DNA of 64,000 nucleotides from Alopecurus myosuroides (taxonomy: Eukaryota > Streptophyta > Magnoliopsida > Poales > Poaceae): NCBI GenBank assembly GCA_028641055.1, contig CM054058.1, positions 495,737,007 to 495,801,006 on the forward strand, written 5' to 3'. Shown in pieces: positions 44,583 through 53,843 of this stretch. The translations under genes were made by a program, and so were the position numbers. Position 1 is the first letter of the stretch. The number at the start of each line of letters is the position of its first letter. The notes under the pieces are model-generated. The model saw nothing but the letters and a program-made list of their open reading frames with translations, did no database searches and was not told where the DNA came from.

Positions 44583-44739
44583 CCGATGCAGTAGGTCGTG
44601 GCCAGATCGCACGGCTGGGCTAGGGCGGCCCCGGCCAGGTGAGCTCCGGCGTGGCAGAGGCGGCGCCCGGGCTGCCTGGCGCTGCAGGAGCTCGTCGCGC
44701 ACCACTGCCTCGCGGCGGCACGCCCTCCGGCGACGGGAG

Positions 44740-44752
44740 ACCTGACGAATCC
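44740..44752. repeat. 13-bp target-site duplication of LINE 2 (right)
   Basis: ACCTGACGAATCC, identical to 38532-38544. Confidence 0.93.
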
Positions 44753-44898
44753 AATATGCAGGCATCCCTGGCTGCCGGCGGCATGAGAACGGAGAGCACA
44801 AACCCTTGATCTGATATTATTTTGAGCTCCGGAAAATTATGACTAACCTTCGCGGACAAAACAGCTACACGGAATATCCTAGAAAAATTCAGGCACAT
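44740..44898 (-). pseudogene. Upstream half of an open frame split by LINE 2
   Basis: An ATG at 44898 opens a minus-strand frame of 53 codons (MCLNFSRIFRVAVLSAK; VLSVLMPPAARDACILDSSG) that reaches the target duplication and, across it, would continue in frame into 38531-38349. A second ATG precedes PPAARD. No domain recognised; it could be a broken host gene or chance. Confidence 0.4.
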
Positions 44899-45140
44899 GC
44901 TTGTGTGTTTTCTAATCGATCAAGCTGAGTTTTTTTTTCTTGAAAAGTTTCCACGTGTTATGCCTGACACGTACAACGTGCACGCAAAAGAAGTGGTGTG
45001 TACGGTTTTACATAACATAGTAAATCTTAACCGTTCAAATTATGATTAATGGACCATATATTCTTAGCCTATGTGGATCTACGTGGTGCCTCTAATGTAG
45101 AACCGTATATTGCTTTTAGTATATAATAGAATAGAAGATA
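44899..45140. other. Spacer without a gene
   Basis: AT-rich sequence; nothing recognisable. Confidence 0.6.
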
Positions 45141-45477
45141 TGACTCCCTACCGAAATGCATTGCCAAAAATAGCCCCCTTTGAATTTTATTGTCAAAAGT
45201 AGCCTGACGGGATGGCAAAAAAGCGACACTTTCACTTTCCGCCAACTCAAATGACGGAAAGTCATTTGCCGCCAAAGCAGATGGCGGGTAGTCTCTTTAT
45301 GGTGGGTGAGCTGGCACCATCCCAGCCACCTTCCGCCTACTGAATTCGCACAAAGTCGCTTTCCGCCAACTTGTACGGCGGAAAGACCACGTGTCGCTTT
45401 TTTGCCATCCCGTCATGCTACTTTTGACAATAAAATTCAAAGGGAGCTATATTTGACAATGCATTTCGTTGGGGTCA
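45141..45477. mobile_element. Foldback/MITE-like element with ~88-bp inverted arms
   Basis: The left arm (TGACTCCCTACCGAAATGCA, TTTGAATTTTATTGTCAAAA, GACGGGATGGCAAAAAAGCG) is the inverse of the right arm (45391-45477) with few mismatches. The centre holds repeated TTTCCGCC motifs. No clear target duplication, so the superfamily is open (Mutator-type MITE possible). Confidence 0.8.
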
Positions 45478-45483
45478 TATTTG

Positions 45484-46000
45484 TAAAAAAATCTTCGCTA
45501 CACACTGGCGTTGGTCAGGCTCCTGCACATGGCTGCAATGCTGTTTAGGTGACATCCTAGGACCTGGGGATACGCAGCCTGTTGCTAGCCGAACCAGACG
45601 CGCTCAATTGGAACCTAACAACATGGGGGTATGTTCACGGCGCCAGCAGGACGCTGGCCAGGGATACGGGCTCCGGGTTATTTTATATACTGACAACTTG
45701 CCAAAGAAATCCTTAATCTTTTTTGTCGTCAAAAGAATGACCCAGACCAAGACTGATCTGGCAGGGGAGAAACAAACAACTGTTTGTGTGATTGATCTGC
45801 ACAGTAAAATACTCTCGGTCCCCGCGTTGCTCATGTGTGCAACGGGAGGACCCTAAGTCCCTAACCGCCACCGTCCGCAAGCTCTCCCCCAGCCCCCCTC
45901 CTCTCCTTGTCGTTGCCGGCCGTGGGACGGGCGCTGGCGGCGGCGGGGGCCTTCCCTTGTCCCTCAGCGCGGGGTCTTGGTGCGTGTCGACAGGGGCACC
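45484..46000. repeat. Duplicated segment B (matches 33805-33834 plus 34791-35270)
   Basis: Contains the hAT-free version of segment A: TTCGCTACACACTGGCGTTG, then GGCTGCAATGCTGTTTAGG, and then the same GC-rich leader. It acts as an empty-site reference for the hAT insertion. Confidence 0.88.
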
Positions 46001-46754
46001 GCGTTCAGCAGGGGTGTGGTGGCGCGGCCGCTCCGGCGGTGGCATGGTGACCTACGCGGTCGGTACGGGCTCGTGTGAAGGCGGGACATCTCGGCGACGT
46101 GCACACAGTCGGCGCAGCACCCTCCCACCCCCCCGGTGGTTGGCCTTCAAGGCCATGGTGGCGACTCTATGGAGAGTGGGAAGCTCCGCCGATGGGGTTC
46201 TACGGCGGCGATAACTGATATAGCACGACGCCGGCGATGGGTGGACTCAGGAGTTGTCATGGCCGGTGATGCTCGGCCAAGATCTGGGCCTGATCTGGGT
46301 TATATGGGCTCAGGCCGTTGCGCGCATCCGGGAATCGTTCCGTAGGATGACCTCGGCGACCTTGACGCTGTAGCGCGACACTGGAGCTAGTCGGGCCTGA
46401 TCTGAACCTGCTGGGTTTATCTGGGCCTGGCCGACACTTTTGTTGTGTCTGGTCGGCAACCTTGACGTTGCAGTGCGAAGGCGGAGCTAGTCGGGCCTGA
46501 TCTGGGCCTACTGGGCCTGACCGACTCTGCTGTTGCATCTGGTCGGCGACCGTCTCGGACGGTGGAGGATGGATCTCCTCCTGTAGGTTGTGGATGTCAA
46601 CCCCGCGGGCCTGGATTCATCGCCATCCTGACTCGGCCTCAATTGCCCCGCGACTTACTGGCTCCCCGTCTTGAGGTTGCAGATGTTGGAGCGACGGCCC
46701 TGGAAAGTGGTATGCACAAGCGTCCCCGCGGCGAGCGTCGTGGCAGTGGTGATG
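46001..46754. other. GC-rich TE-like sequence with a ~102-bp tandem repeat
   Basis: Continues from segment B into GC-rich DNA. CCTTGACGCTGTAGCG (about 46359) and CCTTGACGTTGCAGTG (about 46461) start two units of about 102 bp containing GAGCTAGTCGGGCCTGATCT and CTGGTCGG. No credible gene. The sequence appears to continue after the Gypsy element at 58280, so it was the insertion target. Confidence 0.6.
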
Positions 46755-46759
46755 GTTCC

Positions 46760-46809
46760 TGACGTGGGGATGACTCCCGTGCCTATCGGATGAGCCTACC
46801 CGGTCTGAG
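46760..46809 (+). repeat. 5' LTR stub of Gypsy copy 2
   Basis: TGACGTGGGGATGACTCC to CCCGGTCTGAG matches the first 50 bp of the 3' LTR (57788-57837). From 46810 (CCCAGTACGACGGGG) the sequence is gag-proximal, so one deletion joins LTR position 50 to gag. Confidence 0.85.
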
Positions 46810-46821
46810 CCCAGTACGACG

Positions 46822-48330
46822 GGGGAACAACCCCACAAGAAAGGGAAATATGCCTCTAGGACTGCTCGCATGAACCAAGAGGCCCTCAGCGAGATTTCAA
46901 GAACCATCGAGACCTCCCTCATGCACGTCGACGAGGAGGGCAATGTGCACCCGACGACTCCTGCCGCCGCAGTCCTGGCCGCCGCTACCTATTTACAGGC
47001 AAATCAGCCGTCAGAAAACGACCCCGCGCACAACAGCATCGCCAAGTCCAAAGGGGGCTATGCATGGCCAGAGCAGCGATCGCCGCCCAAACTCGCAAGA
47101 ACGCGGCCACCCCCGAAGCGGATAAAACACCTCGAGTAGAAGAGAATACCTCGCAGACGCGAGAGTACGTCACCCAGAAGAGGAAGCAAGGAGTTGCCCT
47201 GCCGCCACAGGGGCAAGGAGGCAAGACACCGCGGCGACAACCCGCGCAGCGACGATGACAGCCCGCGGAACCACGACGATAGCCCACGACATCACGGAAG
47301 CCGCTCGCAATATCGCAGCAAGGAACCACGATGGGGAGACAGTCGCGGCCGAGCCCAATACGACGCGCGGGATGACATCACACAAAACAAAATTGGCAGG
47401 GCCCGCGCACGCAGGAACCGCGCCCGCTCACTATCTACCTCCTCTGATGACGAAGCTTGCGGCGCGATGTGCTTCATCAACAGCATTCGCGAGGCACCAA
47501 TGCCCAAGAGATTCAAGCTCACCTCGGAAGTCCCGAAGTACGACGGCTCGCAGGAACCTAGGACCTGGCTCTCGGACTACCTGACTGCGGTAAAGTGCCA
47601 GCGCGGAAATAAAGTAACGGCCATGCAGTACTTGAACCTGCAACTCGTCGGAGCCGCTCGAAGCTGGCTTGAAGGCAGGCCACGCGCGTGTTACAGATCC
47701 TGGGACGATCTTACCCGCGACTTCGAAAAGAACTTTCAAGCGACGTGCAAGAGTCTATCGAGGAGCTGCGAGCTTTCAGGCAGAAGAGCAGCGAATAAAC
47801 TCGCGAATATATCCAGAGATGGATCACGCTCAAAAATACGGCTGGAAATATATCGGAGGAGATAGCAGCCTTCACCAAGGGCGCGGGACACGCGGCCTTC
47901 CGAGAAGAACTGAGACGATGTGCGCCCAAAACTATTGGAGAATTGATGGCGATAGCCCACAAATGGGAAAATGGTGAAGAATCCCTGCGCAACAAGAAAC
48001 CTTCCTCTCCCGGTCATGACGAAGACCGCAACGGCAACCGCCAGAGGAGAAAGAGGCGACACTATGATCAGGACGATCAGTCGGAGTTTGTAGCAACTGA
48101 ATTCACGAGAAACCGTGACGGCTGATCTCGCGGGAATCGCGAGTGGAAGCCAAAGCCGGATGACAAAACGCTTGAGGAAGACCTTGATGCATACTGCTGC
48201 CTGCATCTGTTCACAGATAAGCACACGGGAAAACCCAAGGCTACCCATCTCCTCAAAGACCGCCGAAAGTTTAAAGACATCCACGAAGCATACACAAAGA
48301 AACATCGGATGACCATCAATCAAGGATAAC
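46822..48330 (+). pseudogene. Gypsy copy 2 gag (broken)
   Basis: Starts in the frame KKGKYASRTARMNQEALSE. The capsid-like Retrotrans_gag block is at 47460-47760 (KLTSEVPKYDGSQEPRTWLS, MQYLNLQLVGAARSWLEGRP, SWDDLTRDFEKNF). The first part (46870-47139) and the second (47194-47865) are in different frames. The later part, with a histidine/cysteine-poor basic region and THLLKDRRKFKD (about 48245), is scattered over frames. Confidence 0.82.
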
Positions 48331-48488
48331 CGCAACTTCCTGGAGGACACGCAGTCGCGCGACCGCCACCCCCACCTCCACCTTCTAGACACCATAACAT
48401 GGCATTAGCAACACTCCCAGCACCAGCAGATCCAGCCACAGCAAATCAAGGAGCCAACAGATACCCAAACCCCTAGCGGCTTATAGGC

Positions 48489-49278
48489 ATGATACAGAAA
48501 GTCTGCCCGTCCCGAAGAATCCAGAAGACCAACACCCGCCACGTCAACATGGCAGTTCAAGCCCCACCGTTCAAAACTGAGTACCTAAAGATGTATGAGC
48601 ACCCGATAACCTTCTTCAGAGAGGCAGCCCCCACGGGTGTATCGACCAGGGCATACAACCCTCGTCATCCAGGCGCAAATAGGAAAGTACGACCTAGCCG
48701 GAGTATTCATGGACGGAGGCAGCGGGATAAACATCATATACGCGGACACACTTCGCAAGATGAACAGGAATCTGGAGGTACTCGTAGAATCAGAAACATC
48801 TTTTCACGGGATAGTACCAGGAAAAGTCGTCCGACCACTCAGAACAATCAACCTGGAAGTGATACTCGGAGGCCCAAGCAACTATAGGCGAGAGTTCCTC
48901 GACTTCGAGGTGGTCTACTGGCCATCGCAGTACCACGCCATTCTTGGCCGAACAGCGTTCGCGAGATTCATGGCAGTACCTCATTACGCCTACCTAAAAC
49001 TGAAACTGCTAGGAGAATGTGGTACAATCACCGTAAATGGCGACTTTCAGAAATCTGACAAGTGCGACAACGACTTCCATGAGATCGCGAAATCTTTCGG
49101 GATGCAAGAAGAGTTAGAAGAGCTGGCAAAAACCAAGGATAACTCCGTGTTGCCGCTAACCAAAAGAAACGCCCCATATCTCGAGTTTAGCCCGAGCAGC
49201 GACACTCGGAAGCATCAAGTCCACCCGACAGGTTCGGCGAAGACGGCGACCGTGTCAACCACCCTCTCCTCTGCATAG
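48489..49278 (+). pseudogene. Gypsy copy 2 aspartic protease
   Basis: VFMDGGSGINIIYADTLRKM (about 48704-48763) is the active-site loop and AILGRTAFARFMAVPHYAYL (about 48938-48997) the flap-end motif. The N-terminal leader (48489-48640) is in another frame. The frame ends at a stop (49278) in the linker to RT, where related elements read on. Confidence 0.85.
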
Positions 49279-49341
49279 GAAAGTGCTCTCGTCGAGCTCC
49301 TCCTTGAGTACTGGGAGATTTTCTCCTGGAAGCCATCTGAC

Positions 49342-50190
49342 ATGCCAGGAATCCCCAGGGAGTTCGCCGAGCTCTCATTAGAAGTGTTCAAGGATGCCAA
49401 ACCAGTCAAGCAAACCACTCGACGCTTCTCTGAGCCAAAGCAGCAAGCACTTGGAGAAGAGGTGAACAGGCTACTAGCCGCAAAATTCATCAGGGAAATC
49501 AAGATTTCCACCTGGTTAGCAAACCCGGTGCTAGTCCCGAAGAAAAATACAGACATCCTTCGCGTGTGCATCGACAACACGTCGTTGAATAAGCACTGCC
49601 CCAAGGATAACTTCCCGCTCCCGCGGATTGACCATATCGTCGACTCCACAGCAGGCTGCCAACGTCTCTCCTTCCAGGACGCCTACTCGGGCTATAACAA
49701 GATCAGGACGAAGCAGGAAGACAAAGAAAAACAGCTTTCATCACAGCACACGGTGTTTACTGCTACACGACAATGCCCTTCTGGCTCGAAAACGCAGGCG
49801 CCACATATCAGCGTTGCATGCAAAAAATGAATGCTAAGCTCATTGGCAAGAACGTACAAGTGTACGTTGACGACATCATCATCAAGACTCGAGTAGAGGA
49901 CACCCTCCTCGAGGAAATAAGGGAAACCTTCGATGCCCTCAACGCGTATAGAATCAAGCTCAACCCGAAAAAATGCGTCCTCGGCGTACCCGCAGGCCAA
50001 CTGCTTGGCTACTTGGTCTCGGCTCGAGGAATAGAAGCCAACCCGGAGAAGATTCAAGATATCCTAACGATGAAGGAGCCGACAAATCTCCGAGGCATGC
50101 AACAGCTGGCAGGGCTACTGGCAGCCCTCAGCAGATTCATCGCAAGATTAGGCGAGCGGGCCCTCCCTTTCAACAAATTGTTGAAGAAAA
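49342..50190 (+). pseudogene. Gypsy copy 2 reverse transcriptase, one frameshift
   Basis: Fingers and palm in 49342-49730 (KFIREIKISTWLANPVLVPK, DAYSGYNKI). A one-base loss in the A run near 49728-49732 shifts the frame; the rest continues from 49773 (FWLENAGATYQRCMQKMNAK) with the catalytic YVDD in VQVYVDDIIIKTR (about 49858-49896) and the thumb region to LLKKTYKFEW. Confidence 0.92.
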
Positions 50191-51480
50191 CATATAAGTT
50201 CGAGTGGACTGCAGAAGCAAAAAAGGCATTCATCGACCTCAAAAGAGCGTTACAGAGTAGAAGAGTACTGACAACGCCCCAAGAAGGAGAACCTTTGTAT
50301 CTATACATAGCCGCAACCAATCAAGTGGTCAGTACAGTAATTGTGGTCGAGCGACCAGAGGATGGAAAGATGCACGGCATACAGAGACCAATCTACTACC
50401 TCGGCGAGGTACTCTCACCATGCAAACAACGCTACCCCCATTACCAGAAGCTCGCGTACGGGGTGGTCTTCATGGCTAGGAAACTCAAGCATTACTTCCA
50501 GGAGCATACCGTCATGGTGCTAAACGACACATCACTCGGTACAATCATGAACAACCCCATGGCATCCGGAAGAATCGCCAAGTGGAGCATCGAACTCTGC
50601 GCCTGGGACATAGTATACACAGGACGAAACGCCCTCAAGTCACAGGTAGTCGTAGATTTTCTCTCGGAGTGGACGGAACTGCAAACTCCGGGACATCCAG
50701 AATACTCGAGTTTCTGGATCATGTACTTCGACGGGTCGGAAAGAAACGAAGGAGCAGGAGCCGGTGTTATCCTCATATCGCCACGAGGCGACAAGCTCCA
50801 GTACATCCTGCGACTCGACTTCCCCCTCGACGACCCAGCATCCAACAATGACACCGAATATGGGGCACTCCTGCACGGCATGAAGATGGTGTTCGCCTGC
50901 GGGGCCACTCGACTGATGATCTACGGAGATTCCAATCTCATCGTGCAGCAGACGATGAAGGAATGTGATGCGGTCGTAGATAACATGATCGCCTATCGCA
51001 ACATGTATAATCTTCTTGAGGGAAGCTTCAAAGGATTCGAACCGAGGCACATTGCACGCTCAAGCAACGAGGAGGCTGATAGACTGGCGAACATTGGGTC
51101 GACAAATGCCCCAGTCCCGCCAGGAATCTACTTCGAGAAAATCAATAAAAGATCAGTAAAGCTCAAGACGCCTATAGAGGTACCCGCAGCAACCGAGACA
51201 GAGGCTAGTCAACAAAACTCCCTCATTGCCCTTGTCCATCAGATCTCACGGCATGCTTTCCTAGTCGAGCCAGTCTGGACGCACAAGTACCTCGACTACT
51301 TGCTCATAAAACAGCTCCCGAAAGACGTCTCTGAAGGAAGGCAAATAGTACGGCGCATCAAATCCTTTCGAGTAATAAGAGGCAGCTCTACAAGAGAAGC
51401 ATATCAGGCGTCCTTCAGCGGTGCATCGCACCCGAAGATGGAAAAGAGTTACTCAGAGACATACACCAAGGCGACTGTGG
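50191..51480 (+). pseudogene. Gypsy copy 2 RNase H plus second RNase H-like domain
   Basis: Part of an open frame 49773-51509. The first RNase H is at about 50200-50680 (LYLYIAATNQVVSTVIVVER, YPHYQKLAYGVVFMARKLKH). The second is at about 50710-51100 with acidic residues in YFDGSERNEG, NDTEYGALLHGM, YGDSNLIVQQTM and SSNEEADRLA. In Tat-group elements the second, archaeal-like domain is a recognised addition. Both domains read without interruption here. Confidence 0.88.
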
Positions 51481-52572
51481 ACACCATGCAAGTTGGAGAG
51501 CCATCCTAGGCAAGGCCTTTCGAGCAGGATTCTACTGGCCGCTCACAACAGCACAAGACGCCAAGGATCTGGTCGAGAGATGTGACGCTTGCCAGCGGTT
51601 CGCACCCAAGCCGCACGCACCAGCCACAGAACTTCATAGGATCCCTCTAGCCTGGCCCTTTGCTCAATAGGAGCTAGACATGGTGGGACAATTACACAAG
51701 GCAAGGCCTGGAGGATATACCCATCTACTGGTCGCAGTCGACAAGTTCACCAAATGGGTAGAGGCAGTCCTAGTCACGTCTCAGCACGCAAAGTGCACCG
51801 TCAAGTTCCTCGATTCCATTGTCTGCAGATTTGGTGTCCCCCACAATATTATCACGGACAACGGAACCAACTTCATAGCCAAGGAAACTCAAGATTTCTG
51901 TAAAGAAAAAGGGATAACTCACAGTTTCGCCTCGGTGCCACACCCCAAAACCAACGGCCAATTCGAGCGATCCAACGGATTAATTTTGACTGGCCTGAAG
52001 AAGAGACTACTCGCCAGACTAGATGCAGCAGCAGGGCATTGGGATGAGGAACTACCATTTGTCATGTACCATTTGTCATGTGGAGCCTGAGAACAACTCC
52101 AAATAGGTCAATAGACTACACACCATTTTTCATGGTTTATGGCGCCGAGGCGGTCCTACCCGAAGATGTTAGATTGAGCGCTCCACGAGTCGTCGCCTAC
52201 AGCGAAGAAGCCTCCAACAAAGAACTCGCAGAAGACATGGACGCACTGAATGAAGCTAGGGACGTCGCACTCGCAAGATCCGCCGTCTACCAGCAAGCGC
52301 TACGCAATCACCACAGTCTCTGCATCCAGAGAAGATCCTTCGTGGTAGGCGACTTAGTGCTACGGCTCAAGGCAAGACAGTGGCCACAAGCTCGAGCCAC
52401 CGTGGGAAGAACCCTTCATCGTACACGAAGTCATCCCTGGAGGCGCTTACCGCTTCAAGAACCAAAAACAGGCGTCGTCTACTCCAACCCATGGAACGTA
52501 GCGCACCTGCGAAAATTCTATCCTCGGGAGGGTATTCTACTCACAAATAAGGTTGCCTCAGCCACAACGTAA
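51481..52572 (+). pseudogene. Gypsy copy 2 integrase (broken)
   Basis: A zinc-binding part near 51500-51600 (RCDACQRF) is in another frame. The core is at 51680-52090 with DMVGQL, TDNGTNFIAKETQDFC and NGQFERSNG. An in-frame TAG (51668-51670) precedes the core, and the frame changes again near 52075. The C-terminal part is at 52078-52572 (MVYGAEAVLPEDVRLSAPRV, GDLVLRLKARQ, YSNPWNVAHLRKFYP). Confidence 0.88.
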
Positions 52573-52798
52573 TTCGAGCAAATACATGGCTTCTCAGCCA
52601 TAGCAATAAAGATTTCTTCGACTACAGTTATCAACTAGCCAAATATATGCTAAAAAGGTCACACCCCAACACACGGGGGCTACCCCAAACTAGCATAAAA
52701 CCCCAACGACGAATACACAATTATTTACAAGGTCGCAAGGTTCACACACCTTCACACACCTTCAATAAATACAAGGTACAGACACCTTCCAATCAAAA

Positions 52799-53560
52799 CT
52801 ACTGCCGACTAGCACCTTCCTGGAGCAACCGCTCTATCTCGAAAGAACTTAGCCTGACAATCCGCTCAGCGGCTGGGCGCACCACCCTGTAATGAGGAAC
52901 AAGATATACAGGAGCTCCTTGAGTAACAGGTAGCTGCACCACAGAATCAAAGTTCACGTCTGGATGCCACGGCCGGACAAACGCAAGACCAACCTGAGCT
53001 CCACTGACAAGATGCTCACGGACGCACTCGCGCACATCTTCCACTCGACGGAAGATCCTCAAGTGCGCGTTCAATCGATCAGGTTCAACCCCGAGCGGGT
53101 AAAACGCCCGATGAACCGAAGAAAGAGCCTCTCAGCATGACTCGACAAAATCATGTACTCGATGCACCCGGTATTGCAAAGTCGCCAAGACCAACCCTCT
53201 ACTCCGGTTAGACCATAAGTTGCACGCATGAGGATTCGCACTGCTCGACTCAGAAGCTATCTTGTTATCTACCCATTGGCCTTCAGATGCTACATCAGGT
53301 TCGATGGTTGCAAAAAAAAAGGAAAAATATAAACACACAGCTACTTACACCGAACCGACTCGGGGGCTTGTGGAACTTACATAGCAAACTCTTCGCAACA
53401 CTGGCCAACTTCTCGACAACGAACTGCTCACGCTCGGTGGCAAGCTTCTGCTTGGACCTGGCAACATCCGCCACACCTTGCAAAGCTTTCAGCTTATGCT
53501 CGCCATCCGCCACACGGCCGCGAAGATAAGCAAGCATACTCGTATCTGTCAACAACGGCG
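52799..53560 (-). pseudogene. Downstream exons of the antisense gene (copy 2)
   Basis: Minus-strand blocks 53555-53390 (LRGRVADGEHKLKALQGVAD) and 53074-52799 (ending in SSFEIERLLQEGASRQ), homologous to 18280-18868 in copy 1. They lie beyond the stop of the main antisense frame, so they are either extra exons or an alternative 3' end. Confidence 0.5.
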
Positions 53561-53843
53561 CATTCGAAGGAGCAGGAGCACTTTATGGTCCCCCGCCAGA
53601 GTCCACATCCTGCAAAGAGTACAGGACACATGACAGCTTCAGTCACAAGGCTGAATATCACTCAACGCCGTACCGCGAAAACATCTTCCAGTGCTAGGGG
53701 GCTACTCCCATCAGGAGAATACAAAGTAAGGCAAAACAATAAATGCTGACGCTTTAAACCCTTCACTTAAAAATTAAAGCACGGAATATCTCCAAAAGGA
53801 TCATTACATAGCAAAGCACACAAAACCAGAAACATTATCTATC

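Larger units (their letters stand above)
38545..44739 (-). mobile_element. L1-type LINE, near full length (LINE 2)
   Basis: A 6.2-kb element flanked by the 13-bp direct repeat ACCTGACGAATCC (38532-38544 and 44740-44752, plus strand). On the minus strand: 5' UTR of about 157 bp, ORF1 (44582-42372), ORF2 (42375-38710), and a 3' UTR ending in TTTATAAAGCGGGGCGTAAA plus GCCTG, with no long A tail. It inserted into an open frame (see 44740-44898). Confidence 0.95.

Noticed and set aside
45306..45548. 80-codon frame across the foldback element
   Set aside because: It spans an inverted repeat arm and adjacent segment B; no coding signal.
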